A DNA stretch of 64,000 nt from Ridgeia piscesae (taxonomy: Eukaryota > Annelida > Polychaeta > Sabellida > Siboglinidae), in contig JAODUO010001096.1 of assembly GCA_025642075.2 (NCBI GenBank), positions 1-64,000 of the forward strand, written 5' to 3'. The notes under the pieces were generated by a model. The model saw only the letters and a list, made by a program, of their open reading frames with translations, did no database searches and had not been told where the DNA came from. Of the stretch, positions 35,029 through 46,190 are shown in pieces (positions within the stretch are counted from its first letter, which is position 1; each line of letters begins with the position of its first letter). The position numbers and the translations under genes are program-made.

Positions 35029-35358
35029 TGTAGGGTGGAGCACACATGAAAATAGTCCGGATCTACACTACAGAATACACACACCAAGTAAGACCGCATT
35101 ACACCCTAACAATCATCCACACCCTATAAATGCCACAACTGAACAATAGCGAGGGTCCGAATCAAGGAGCCATCGTTATGCAACCACGTCTGCTCAAGTA
35201 ATTGCCACGCACAATATTGGCGCTGTGAGTAGGTACTCCAAACCGACGTCACGCCTATGCAGTCAACAGTGTGGATTGGCCTACTTGTGCATTGTTCTAC
35301 CATCATCCATATGCTTCATGTGCATTGCTGTTTAATAAAACAATTTACCTATAACAGT
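35029..35358 (+). promoter_or_regulatory. LTR-like segment with TATA and AATAAA
   Basis: Begins TGTAGGGTGGAGCAC and contains ccctataaatgcc (about 35123) and ttaataaaac (about 35332). The piece acaactgaacaatagcgagg, then gtccgaatc, recurs at 41868-41900 just behind another TATA-like gatataaa. Two related promoter-plus-leader segments suggest LTRs. No target duplication is clear. Confidence 0.35.
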
Positions 35359-35419
35359 CTGATGTGTTATCTTTTCATCTGTGTGAGTTTTATTGCTGGT
35401 GGTGACGGATAAGTAATTT

Positions 35420-35830
35420 TAATTATTTTTTAAAGTGACGCACTGTCGGCTCCTCTGCGCGGCTGCCGCAAAAACTGTCCGCGTGTTTCTTGAATGAGTG
35501 ACGTTTTGAAACGGCTGGTGATTGGCGCCTTGGCCAGATACTAAATATATCATCCACTGACGTGAGAGAGGAGATTCCAAGCCTCATTTTGAAACTAAAT
35601 TTGGCGACGTGAATGCCGCGAAACTGGCAAAGAAACTCGTTTGGAAAATGTCGAACGAGTTTTCAACCAGATCAAATAAAAACATCAAACTCATCTCCTA
35701 TCCTATTATATGTCAGACTTTTATCTGTCAGAATTTCATATGAAATAGTCGATTAAATTCTGTGCCGCAAATCACCAGACCCAAGAAATGAGGTCATGTA
35801 TGCAAAAATTCGTTCGACGCGTCATCTGTT
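35420..35830 (+). promoter_or_regulatory. CpG-richer 5' region of the 35.8-kb gene
   Basis: CpG is much more frequent here than in the flanks (ctctgcgcggctgccgc, gtccgcgtg, gcgtcatctgttatggcgg). E2F-like words ttggcgcc (35522) and tttggcgacg (35602) occur. No TATA box stands near 35800, so a TATA-less start is likely. This is inference from composition only. Confidence 0.35.
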
Positions 35831-37115
35831 ATGGCGGGCACCGAACGCACGTCCCCGAACCGGCCCGGCGAAGAAAATTCGTCGAGTTCGGCAGAAGATG
35901 TATGTCCACAGTGGATGAAGTATTTTGCCAGTAAGTTTTATAATATATCTTCCCTGTCAATAGGCTTTTAGTACAGAAATGTGTTTAGTACAGCGAGAAA
36001 TATTAAAATTACACGAGCGCATAAATGTAAACAAACGCTACTTGTCTTTCGTTACGGTCCGGTCAGACTACATCTATTTTAATTAAATTTCCGCTACGTA
36101 TAATTTAACTGTGGCAATAATCTGAAAGGGAATAACTTAGGGTGTATATATATATATACATGACATTTATTGACGTGTTGTGGATGATGATAAAATTAAA
36201 AATGCCGTTTTGTATTGTCACGTGACCTGAGTAAACGCTCCCCGTGGGCCGTCGTTCGTTCACGTCAATCATGAATGAATGATACGCTCATGACCAACAC
36301 AGCGGCACTAGAATAATAAGATATGCCACAGAATAACAATAATTGTGGTTTCAAATATTAAATCAGGCATGCGTTATTTATTCTTGCAAAAACTTGCTGC
36401 GTCTTCTTCATACTTAGCAGCCAACCTAGTGTTTTCAGTAACTGAATAATTGAGGTTCCTCACTGCTTAAGCTAAGTTAAACAATAAAATAAATACATAG
36501 TTATCTATTTATCTACAATCTAGACCTTAGAATATTACTGTTGAGTTATTATATTGCTAGTTTCTTAATTGAAGTGAAAATGTTCTGGTTATATTTGTTT
36601 ACTTCATTTTCTTACAAAAGTATTCAATACTATTGTCTGACAGTAACACATATTTATAATTAGACATGTAGTGGACACTAGCTGCCAAATATGGTTTTCA
36701 CTTTCAGCACAGTCTTAGTAAGAACCTGAAGTGTTAAAGATATTTTCAGCTGATGAGACCTACTTACAGCTCAGGAGAACCTTACTTCCTGAAGGAAGAG
36801 GTAGACCTCCTGCTCTGCCAGAATTAGTATTTCTGACTAACCGCCTCCTTCTGCAGCTAAAGTTGCTTCAATATGAAGGCAGCAAAAGTTCTAATGATGT
36901 GAGTTATTAAATGGCAGTTTGGACTCTACATCAAGTTCACATCTTGTAGCAGGAGTATGTTAGTAATATTATAATGAACACAACTAAAAGTAAAAAGCAA
37001 ACACATTTAGCAGTAATATCACTGTTTTACTATGGTAAACAGCTCTGAATAGTGAATAAAAATATTAAAAGTTATCCACTCACAACATATTAGGCAAAAC
37101 TATCATGCATACACA

Positions 37116-37167
<52 letters not shown>

Positions 37168-37283
37168 CACACACACGCATCAAATAGGTATTTATTTTTA
37201 GGTTGCTGCTTGGTTTGAATAGGGAATAACAATATTAACAATGCAATTATTCACTCACAACATATTATGCAAATCTATCATGC

Positions 37284-37360
<77 letters not shown>

Positions 37361-40300
37361 ATTATATACATACATACATACATATACATATACATATATA
37401 CACACACAAATGCACAAACACACATGCATCAAATAGGTATTTATTTTTAGGTTGCTGCATGGTTTGAGCGACTCTTCCCCAGTGTTAGCTACCCCTCAAA
37501 TCGACTGGGTCGTGTACTTGATCGGCTGCTGAAAAGGATCCAGAGCTTGCACCAAGAAGGGGCAGACATTGAATCATTCCTGCAGGAGAGAATTGACTTT
37601 GATTTTGTGTCACCGTCACTGTATAGAATGGGTTTGAAGAGAGAACAACTCATGCAAGAGAGTGTCTCAGCATCTATTCCAGCGGATGAACCAGTAACAC
37701 AAGAAGTCATTGTAGATATAGAAAACTTCCGAAGTAAGGAACATCTGCCAGAGAAGTTCACCATTGAGTGGATTAGGAAGTTAACACAGTGGTCTGAATC
37801 AGATCAAATGGTCAAAAAAAGCTTGAAACAGATGATAACCTCTTATCACACATTAATGAAAAAGAAGAAACAGGAGCCAGAAAACCTTGCAGTCTTCCTT
37901 GCAACTCCTTTCCGGGTGTACCAACCTCAAACACAACAAAAAAACAAGATTCTGCCACCAGCCAGAGACACTGAGAATAAGCTGAAGAAGGAAAATGCAT
38001 TGTTAGCAGAGCGTTCTGTAAAACGCATGGAGGAGATTGCTATGCTCAAAGCTACAATCCAAGATTTATCAGATGCAAGAAAACAAATGTTACAGCAACA
38101 GGATCATAACAAGCAACTGCAACAAGAGATCAACAAATTGCAGGAGAAAAATAGACAGCAAAAAAATCTGATTCAGGGATTGCAGCCAGCCAAATTGCAG
38201 CGACTGAGACAGCAGCTGAAGCAGATGAAAAACAAACTACAGGCTTCAAAACGTATGCTCCGTCAACCTGTAGCAGTTCAGGAACATCTCACTGCTGAGA
38301 AGCGGAGAGCAACAGCTGAGAGACTGAAGCTTCTAAAGGCCAACAAAAACATGCAAAAACTCCGAAGGAAAATTGAAAATCTTACGCAGCAAGTCCAAGG
38401 CCTCACTGAGATCATTAACTATGTACATAGTGCTGAGGAAAGGGGTATGTACCCTTTCCAGTAAGAGAAGAAAACAATCGATTCTCCGACAACATGAGAC
38501 GCACGCTCCTCGATCTGCAAGGCATTGGAAATGTATCAGCGAGCAAATGTGGAACTGTAATCAAAGCAGTTGCAAAGAATCTGTTTAACACTGACATTGC
38601 AGATAAAGACATACCATGTCTTCAGACTGCACTAAATGTAGCAGATGAAGGTCATGTGCTTGCGAAATATCAAGCAGCAGAAAAAATGCTAAGTGTGGAT
38701 AATTTCACCTTCCACAGTGATGGAACCTCCAGAAACGGGATGAAGATTGTTGGCCATCAGATCAGCCTTGACTCCGGAGAAACACTGAGCCTTGGCCTTG
38801 CCACTGTTGCCACTGAGGATGCTTCGACTCTGCTTGAGATAACCGTTCAACTTCTTGAAGAAATCACAGACATTTATAGCTCAGACAAATCTGAGGATTA
38901 GAAGAATCAGGTGTTCCATTCCTTGCTGTCAAACCTGACCAGTGTGATGAGTGACAGAGCTTCCGTGATGAAATGCTTTGACAGAAAACTGGAACATTTC
39001 CTTCAGTCAGAGCTGGGGCATGATGCAAGATTACAATTTTTACATTGCAATGCCCATTTTCTCCTTGGACTTAGCCGGGCTTCCGAAATAGCCTTGCGGA
39101 AGATTGAGGAAACAATACAGGAGAACAACCAAAAGCTTGGACGAGACAAGCTGACTAAGTTTCAGCGGTTTAAGAAGACTGAAAACGCCACGTCCCGCCT
39201 CATCAGGACTGCGTCTGACATTCTTGGTCCACGTGGCGACGAAAAAAATGGCTGCAGAGCTGAATGGCTAGGTTTCTGCGAAGAAGCTAGAAAAAAGAGC
39301 TGCATGACTAGCTACCGCTCGAATCGCTTCAATTCGTACTTCTTGGGGGCAGCAGCAATCATCTACCACCATGATGACATACGCTCCTTCCTGAGCAAGG
39401 GCTACTTGTCACATTCCAACCTGAAGATTGAAAGCGTAGCAGCTGATTGTGGTGACAACACTTTGCTTGCCCTGGTGTGTGCAATTGCACTTCTGTACTT
39501 GAGAGTGACAGGTCCATTTTGGGAACTCCTGGAGAGCAAAGAGAAGTACACAGACTTCCACAAGTATGTGCAACAGATGGAGGGCTGCTTTAACAGATGG
39601 AGAGAGGATCAAAGTGATCTTCTGAGCATGGATTATCAAGGCATGTTTGATGGAAAGTTTGAAGTGGACACACCGCTGAAGACAGCAGTCATGGAGTTTG
39701 CTCTTGCAGCAGAACACAGTGCTGCTGTCATGCATGCCTTGGGCATGATGATGCCAGATATTCTCATCACTACAAGAACCCAGCTGAAGGATTTTCTGCA
39801 GACAGGGCAGTATGGCCACCCGTTGAATCCAGACTTGCAGAAAACTCTAGACCACTGTCCTCTTACCAACTTGATTGGTGAAAACGTCTTTGGTGAGATG
39901 GACTTTGACATGGGTAAGAGGCGTCATGCTTCATTGCACCTCAGATCAACAACTCAGATGCTACACCAAAACAGGACCTCCATGTGGCTTGACAACAAAC
40001 CAGCGGTAGAAGCTGCACATCTGATGTTAGTTGCTCGCAGGAAAGGCAAGCTTCTGCGGCACCATCATAAGCGACAGGAGCAGCTTGTGAAACTCAAGAT
40101 ACGACAAAAACTCCTGGAAAATGAGAGAAAGAAGCACCTCAAAGAAGCCAAAGTAGCCAGAAAACGTGCTGACTTAATCCGAAAAGTCATTGTTCATGGG
40201 GGTCCCTGTGAGAAGAAACTCGACGTGAGATTGCTGATCGGAAAGCTTCATGACAGTGTCAGCAGTTCTGCTGTGAAAGAAGTTCTCAGGGATGAGATCA

Positions 40301-40742
40301 GATATCAGAAGACAGTGCTGCGCAGGAAGGGTACCTTGAAACTAGCTGGGACTGTGACTGAACTTACAAGAGCCCTTGAACTCCACCTGCCTGAGGAAGA
40401 AGATGCACAGCTACAAGTGCCTGCACCAGCCCCAGATGCAGAACAAGCGGCTGACGTTGCTGAGCTAGTGGTTGAAGCTGCTGAGCCAGAGACTGACGCT
40501 GGACACTATGAGTTCACGAGACAAGGGGAGTGGGTTGCAGTCTTCTACGACTCCAATTTCTACATCGGTCAGGTCACTGAAGTACAGTCTGAGGGCACAG
40601 CAACAGTCCAGTACTTAACCAAAGCCAAGGGCCACCCGTCCTACTTCCGTTGGCTGATGATGTGTGTTCCACTTCTGCTGAATTTGTGTTCAGGTGGAAC
40701 TTAGACATTTCACCTGTTGGAAACAACTGTCGGCTGTGGTAA
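35831..40742 (+). CDS. Three-exon coiled-coil/transposase-like gene with three lesions
   Basis: Exon 1 is 35831-35930 (ATG; MAGTERTSPNRPGEENSSSS; donor gcca/gtaagt). Exon 2 is 36750-36898 (acceptor attttcag; TYLQLRRTLLPEGRGRPP; donor gat/gtgagt). Exon 3 runs from 37451 (acceptor atttttag; VAAWFERLFPSVSYPSNRL). Phases fit at both junctions. The product would be about 1,170 residues: N-terminal domain, a 150-residue coiled coil (37975-38440), a core with FHSDGTSRNG and MSDRASVMKCFDRK and LQFLHCNAHFLLGLS (likely acidic sites of an RNase-H-like transposase), a basic helical stretch, and a Tudor-like end (EWVAVFYDSNFYIGQVTEV). Lesions are a frame change at about 38450-38465, TAG at 38899-38901 and a frame change near 40650, after which VFRWNLDISPVGNNCRLW ends at taa 40740-40742. 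The family is known to me only as an unnamed multi-copy one. No terminal inverted repeats were found. Confidence 0.7.
37110..37150. repeat. (ACGC)n microsatellite in intron 2
   Basis: About ten uninterrupted cacg units followed by cacaca. Confidence 0.95.
37288..37356. repeat. (TA)n microsatellite in intron 2
   Basis: About 34 TA units followed by catacata and catata tracts. Confidence 0.95.
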
Positions 40743-40784
40743 GTCGAAGCAGTACAGGACATCACCAACGCCTATGATCGCATA

Positions 40785-40790
40785 AATAAA
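40785..40790 (+). terminator. Polyadenylation signal of the 35.8-kb gene
   Basis: AATAAA lies 43 bases after the taa at 40740-40742. This is the expected distance for a compact 3' UTR and supports that stop rather than the one at 40704. Confidence 0.5.
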
Positions 40791-41850
40791 CCTTTTGAGT
40801 AAAACGGTAAATATTCAGGTTCCTTTTAATGGTTAAACACTTCCATTAGTTAAAAGAGCTCCTTTTTCTGATTCCAGTGATATATGGTTCACCTTTCTAG
40901 CTTAATTAGGAGCAGAGATATGCTCATTTTAAGATTCTTGAAATGGCATGTCGGAAAATAATGGCACAATTATTATAATTCGCTGTTATCAAGTTCATAT
41001 TTTTGCAAGTTTTTACTGGCCTATCAACTTGCAAAAAAATAGTCTTAAAGTAAATAGTACATACTTAATTTTTATAACAGAAATTAATGCAAAATCAACA
41101 CTGGTTTTTGTCTGTGAACTGGCAAAATATGCAGTTTCATCAATTTAAGCCGAGGATGTAAAAAGCCGGAAAATAGTCAATGTTTAAAAAATCATAACTT
41201 TTCTTCTAATCAAGCTACATAGATGAAGTTTGCATCACTGTAATGAGAATAAAAAGTTCTATATTATTATGATAGAATCCAGCATGAAGGTCACATTTGA
41301 AAAATCAGTTTGGAGTACCTACTGTGAGCAGGGATGATTCTGTTTTCGCCGAATTACGAATCTGTTTGAAATTTCCGTGTATGCATTATTGTTATACGCG
41401 CCAATTAGCCAGGAAAAACAAGTGTTAATTGTTTACGCGCCAATTTCCGAAAGTGCAAGATAGGAACTTGCCGGTTCTGTCCATGTTTGGAATAATTATT
41501 TTTTCCATTTAATGTGCAGTTAATTATCTTAGTACATTTAATGGATGAAATTAAAAGTTATTTTTGTTATTACAATTTGAGGATTTGACGTATTCTAACC
41601 AGTTTCGGTCGCTGGCTGCTTACGACCAACATTGCGCGACGTTGGTTGCTACGCAAATGCCGGCGGGACGAAAGGGTTTAACCCTTTACATTTTGGGGAG
41701 TTTACATGGCACATAGCTTGTCATGTAACTGAATTAATGTTTAGAGTTTGTTTGTGCTCTTGCTAGTTTGCTAGGTGTTTATGACATTTTATTATAATAG
41801 TAGTTACAAGTTGGGTCGAGTTATTTTTTGAACAATGCAATGTAGGATAT
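40791..41850. other. No gene recognised
   Basis: AT-rich stretch. The word ttacgcgccaatt occurs twice (about 41393 and 41433). No terminal inverted repeat matching the upstream side of the 35.8-kb gene was found. Confidence 0.4.
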
Positions 41851-42140
41851 AAACGACGTTGTTGACACAACTAAAAAATAGCGAGTGTCCGAATACAGCA
41901 GTCATGTAGCCAGCACCTCGTTGAGGAGACGCCCGTCACTGCCATCAGCCATCAGGCTCCACCTGTGACACTGCAGGACATTGTGCCTGCACAATTAAGT
42001 GCCGCACACAATACATGAGGTAAGAAGAATGAACGTGGAAAAAAGCAGCTTAGTCTTAGGAAGCCAAATAAGTTAGTAGATGACGATGATGCCAATGCTA
42101 TAGACGTTAAGGATCAAATCAATAAGTGACCATTCAGATA
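41850..42140 (+). repeat. LTR-like leader plus repeat holding an empty TIR-insertion site
   Basis: Bases 41850-41905 share aatagcgag.gtccgaat with 35145-35170. Bases 42018-42125 match 44744-44870: aagaag..gaacg..gg, cagcttagtct, agccaaataagtta. Here the frame KKQLSLRKPNKLVDDDDANA runs to tga at 42127. It is a second copy of the sequence that the TIR element interrupted at 43.5 kb. Confidence 0.65.
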
Positions 42141-42149
42141 ATCAGCAGA

Positions 42150-42370
42150 CACAATTTCAATGTAGGTTTTGGGTTTCCTCACTGTATCTATCATCGCAAT
42201 ATGAATACACAATTCAGAGTGGGAAACGATTAGATGACAATCAATGCTGAACATGAACTGATGTGAAAGCAGTTTTCCAGAGTAAATGGCAAGCAAGATT
42301 GTACCATCGCCCACAGTTCAGTGACAAGATACAGCACGGGGAGATGTTTGTAGCGTACTTCAGCACCTTC
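42150..42370 (+). pseudogene. Fragment related to the 45.9-kb Ulp1/C48-like piece
   Basis: Bases 42196-42330 match 45878-46020 (aatacacaattcag.gtggga, a.atggcaagcaagattgta, ttcagtgacaagatacagc). One frame gives KQFSRVNGKQ, then TIAHSSVTRYSTG. Read against the other copy this is the QKxMxxQFPxLNGM stretch of Ulp1-like sequences, with stops before and after. Confidence 0.4.
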
Positions 42371-43090
42371 CGTTAAGAATGGATAGATCGCGATTCACGA
42401 TGCACCGTTTTCAGTTTCACTACAGCGCTTTATTTAGATTTTGTTAATGACACATTGTCATCGGTGTTTCCATAGTTAGCGCTCTACTAGGAATCCCCAA
42501 TGACGTGGTATGGCATTTTGTCCAATCTCATAGTTTACTTCTGCCACATGTGATGTATTTACTAAGGTTATCAAGAACTAAAACATTATAACGAAGGTCT
42601 GCCACACCGACACTTAATGCACATGTCCGCAAGTGCACTGTTTTTTGAGAGATGCTATCATGGCGTACAAGTAAACATTTGTGTGTCTTTGATCAAAACA
42701 TCCATCGAAGTATAGGTCCTATATTGGGAAATATTTTGGGTGGTTGAACATGATAACAGTGTGCAACATTTGTGGTAGAAAGGATTCTCAGATTTCACAG
42801 CTCAATGACAGTGTAGATGGCTGAGTGTTAAAAATTAATGGGTTTAAAAATATAAGAATTTACAAAAAGAAGCCAGGGCTCTTAAGAGACCAGGCTTCAG
42901 TGGTTATTGAGACACAGGAAGTTAGAGGTGGTCATATTGGTTACACTGACAACATCCATTTACTTTACATGGAACTACTGTCAATGGGTGTTTCTGTCGC
43001 CAAGTGCAGTAAGTTGTGAAGACTGTACTGCAGCAAATTCATGACAAAGAAAAGAAAAGAAAAAAAACCTAAAGAAACAAACAAGATGTT
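42370..43090 (+). other. Short open frames of a dispersed element
   Basis: The frame 42825-43019 reads LKINGFKNIRIYKKKPG, then RDQASVVIETQEVRGGHIG, and a start-like MITVCNIC is seen at about 42749. The residues are not recognised. The stretch leads directly into the Harbinger-like fragment. Confidence 0.3.
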
Positions 43091-43094
43091 GGAT

Positions 43095-43260
43095 TCGCCT
43101 ATGCATTGTGCAGCGCCAACATTTCAGCACATTTCATGCTCTGATGAAGGAAATTAAAGTGGAGGACCCCACAGCATTCGTAAACTTTGTTTGGATGGAT
43201 GCACAACAGTTCCAGTATCTTTCAGAAACTCTTTTGCCGTTAATCAGCCACAAAGACAGT
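43095..43260 (+). pseudogene. Harbinger-like transposase N-terminal fragment
   Basis: One frame reads QHFSTFHALMKEIKVEDPTA, then FVNFVWMDAQQFQYLSETLL and PLISHKDS before taa. Harbinger/PIF transposases begin with xxFxxLxxELRxxDxxxFxNFxRMxxxxFxxLLxxVxPxIxxxDT. Order and spacing match well. The nuclease core (DxD...E) is absent, because the sequence passes into another repeat at 43262. The track frame at 43191 is a different frame. Confidence 0.6.
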
Positions 43261-43514
43261 TAATTATTTATCCTGCTCCTGATTCTGGTAAGTTGTTTGA
43301 CTTGACTGCAACAGGTCTACAGCATAATGGCCCAAAAGACATTAGCGTAGCAGATCAGTCTAACAAACCAGTCACCCTCATGAACTATTCAACTCCCTAT
43401 AGTGTTCATAACAGATCGACACTTCACATAACATTTGAAACAGTAACAAACAATTGATCCTGACTCATCTTCCTCACATAAAGATTATGCACTAACTCCA
43501 GGTAACATGGTGGG
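43191..43514 (+). other. Open frame and dispersed repeat, 5' half before the TIR element
   Basis: The frame 43191-43457 (88 codons) holds QRQLIIYPAPDSGKLFDLTA and LMNYSTPYSVHNRSTLHI. From 43262 on, the DNA matches 34805-35028, so it is a repeat family. It is not recognised as a protein. The insert at 43517 splits it from 44742-44881. Confidence 0.4.
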
Positions 43515-43516
43515 TA

Positions 43517-44741
43517 CAGTCGCGCCTCGTTATAACGCGGTTGTTGGGGTCCACGAAATGGAACCGCGTTGTAAACGAGGCGCGTTATAGATTATATTCC
43601 GCCAGGGGCGCCACCACCCCCAAAACGCCACAACAGCAACCGAAGCTAATGTGCTGGTTGCGCGGTGTATGCGTGATTTATAAAACTAACTGACATTGAA
43701 ACCAACGTAAATGTGTATTACGTTAAAATAATATACACTGTCGAATGTTGAACTGAGTAAATCTTGCGAATGGTGTACAGTTTTGAATTAATTTCAGAGC
43801 CAACGCGCCTCGTCTGGCGATGCGAACTGAGGCGGAGCGATAACACAGTACGCGGTCGCGGTCTAAAATAACCTTGAACTCAGCAGCCGAAACGCACAAA
43901 TGAATTGACATGTTGCCGAAGTCGGTCAAATATTAATACTTATACTAATTGCGCTCACTATTGGCTTAATTTCATCTTTTAATAAATCCCAAAATATAAA
44001 TTTAGATCGCACATTTACCGTGCCGATTTATAATGCAATTCACGGTGGTTCGAGGCTACTGCGGTTCACACGCAGTTGACGAATTCGTATATTTGCGCAG
44101 AAGTAAATATTTTTTCGTATACGTAGTGAAGAAAACATAACATAACTATAGCCTGCCATTTCAGTACCATAATTATTTTTCGTCACCGCCCGATTCGTAA
44201 GCAATTTAATTGCCATTTATAAGCCGGCGAAGGCGCCTGTTCGCGGAAGCCACAGCGAACTGGCAGGAGACAAACGCGATTGATATCGGCGCAAACAAAC
44301 AGGACTTTGTACCAAATTTACTGTGCCTAAAGTTAATTAAATGCAATCAAAGGAATTGGTAACGTTTTAAACAAACACTTAAGAAATTACCACACAAACC
44401 AAGCGCTGGTTACACAATAGATCGGTTTGAAAAACAATTGGATTGGTGTCGCGAAGCTGAACAGAAGCAGAACGATAGCAGAACAGAAGCCACAACAAAC
44501 AATGAACTCAGCAACGCAGTTGTACTTCTGTGTTAAATTTCTTAATATCATTAAATTGTTTCTAGATACACCTGTACAAGACAAATATGAGGATTTCATA
44601 AAATAAGTGACAGTTAATTACAGCGTTATTGTTAGCTGTAGCGCCCATTTTCCCCCTGGCGGCAGAAATTTGGGGTCCACGACCGACCGCGTTATAGCCG
44701 ATTCGCGTTATAGCGAGTCGCGTTATAGCGAGGCGCGACTG
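43517..44741. mobile_element. Non-autonomous pogo/Tc1-like TIR element, 1,225 bp
   Basis: The left end is CAGTCGCGCCTCGTTATAAC and the right end is its inverse with one change in about 23 bases (gcgttatagcgaggcgcgactg). TA stands on both sides (43515-43516 and 44742-44743). The motif ggggtccacga occurs near both ends (43546 and 44674), and copies of tcgcgttatagcga are stacked at the right end. TA target, CAG...CTG ends and this TIR wording fit the pogo/Tigger branch of Tc1/mariner. No transposase frame is inside, so it is a MITE-like derivative. The left end also folds back on itself, with gcgcctcgttataacgcggt against accgcgttgtaaacgaggcg. Confidence 0.85.
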
Positions 44742-44881
44742 TATAAGAAGATTGAACAAGGGAAAAAGCAGCTTAGTCTCAAGAAGCCAAATAAGTTAGT
44801 TGAAGATGACAATGATGCAGATAGTATAGATGTTCACGGTCAGACCAGTAAGTCTGGCAATGACCACTCAGATATTAACTA
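44742..44881 (+). other. Frame after the TIR element, KKQLSLKKPNKL
   Basis: The frame reads YKKIEQGKKQLSLKKPNKLV, then EDDNDADSIDVHGQTSK, then SGNDHSDIN before taa. It matches 42018-42127 and is the 3' half of the repeat split by the insert. Basic then acidic, function unknown. Confidence 0.45.
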
Positions 44882-44889
44882 AACACAAA

Positions 44890-45870
44890 TTCAACATAGG
44901 TGTTGGGATCACTCCCTTTATGTGAGAATTTAAATATTCAAATTATGTATTAATCAGGGTCGGTGGGATTGGGTGGTTTCTTTGCAATACTATGTACTTT
45001 TAATCAAATCTTAATTTCGTAGGGCACGGCCCAATCGTACTAAGCCGTGGCCAGTAGCCAATCAGCTGTTTGCACGGTGCGGGCAGTGCCTATTTAAACT
45101 GGTGTTTGGTGGCAATTCGGTTCCATTTGCTTAAGTAGCCACATCTACAACCTCATCGATCGCCATCGACATTGTTACGTTAATTTTACCATTATTTTAA
45201 GCTCCCACCCACCATCCCATATTAACTGTTTTACTTATGTTTGTAGTTAGTTATTGTATAGATGTATTGGATAGATGCAATGAGTTGTTATATGTATTTT
45301 TATTGTTACTTAATTATTTCTACTTACTTATACTACAGAGAAGTATCTACACATGCATCAGAGATAGAATAAACTATTAAGAGAAAACAAATCGTATTGA
45401 TGAAAAAATTACTATTGAAGTAAAAAATACTATACATACGTATATTGAGAGGTTAACTAAATGTATAATTACTACTAGTGGCTCCTGTGATAGCGACTTT
45501 TCAGTCTGAACAGGAGTCACTGACCCCCATTTCACTGTTTTAAATTACTGATATATGACGTTTTGTCTATGTTTCACCTTATGATTATTGAATTCATGTA
45601 CTTATTTTGGGGTCATAAAATAAACATCTTGTTCTTGTTCTTGTAGATGTTAGTTAGTAGGTATTCTTGACTTGTAGATCATGGGAGTTTGCATTGTTAT
45701 GTGGCGATTTAAAAAAAATGATTTACATGTTTTCTATGGATGGTGATTATTTATAACATTAAAACAATGCAGGTGTTCTACAAGTTCACCCACAACCCTG
45801 TGTCACTTTTATTTGTTGCAAACCTGACCAAGTGTCAGGGCAGTTTGCGATGAACAGAAGGATTAATCTG
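44890..45870. other. No gene recognised; promoter-like and LINE-tail-like pieces
   Basis: ccaatcagctgtttgcacgg, then tatttaaa (about 45058-45098), resembles a CCAAT/TATA promoter, possibly of an LTR. tcataaaataaacatcttgt, then tcttgttcttg (45612-45645), looks like the 3' tail of a LINE. An imperfect hairpin lies at 45481-45519 (ggctcctgtg / aacaggagtca). Confidence 0.35.
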
Positions 45871-45879
45871 TCATCTCAA

Positions 45880-46190
45880 AATTAATACACAATTCAGGGT
45901 GGGAAATGGTTAGATTAAATGTAATTAGTGCTGCACAAAAAATGATGCAAACACAGTTTCCTGCACTAAATGGCATGGCATGCAACAGTGTACCTTCGTC
46001 CACAGTTGTGACAAGAAACAGCCCTGGGTCAGAATTCTCGAGCACCGTCTGTCCAGGTCCACCACACTGGACATTCTCAGTGGGTTACTTCATTTCAGAG
46101 AGTCTCACCAGCCTCACTTCAGATACAGCTAGCTCATATACCTGGATCTATTGGTGGGAACTAGACATACTGGTTCCTTCTCTCAGCAAC
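45880..46190 (+). pseudogene. Ulp1/C48-peptidase-like fragment
   Basis: The first frame reads RLNVISAAQKMMQTQFPALN, then GM. After a frame change it reads SVQVHHTGHSQWVTSF. Ulp1-like sequences of transposon-associated animal proteins have LxDxxINAAQxLLxxQFPxxxGL, then VQILHTGxxHWVTxS, where the H before W is the catalytic His. The order and about 35-residue spacing match. The rest, with the Asp and Cys sites, is not seen. A related piece lies at 42150-42370. Confidence 0.45.

Larger units (their letters stand above)
37020..37470 (+). repeat. Tandem duplication of intron 2 end and 3' splice site
   Basis: The sequence cactcacaacatatta.gcaaa.ctatcatgca..microsatellite..catcaaataggtatttatttttag|gttgctgc.tggtttga occurs at 37078-37217 and again at 37252-37468. 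The first copy ends in ggtttgaatag, which gives a stop eight codons into the exon. The second leads to the real exon 3. The microsatellites differ: (ACGC)n in the first copy and (TA)n in the second. Confidence 0.85.

Noticed and set aside
37241..37450. 69-codon Ile/Tyr-rich frame
   Set aside because: Translation of the (TA)n microsatellite inside intron 2.
35400..41720. Terminal inverted repeats bounding the 35.8-kb gene
   Set aside because: I compared the flanks by eye and found no convincing matching pair, so I do not claim element ends.
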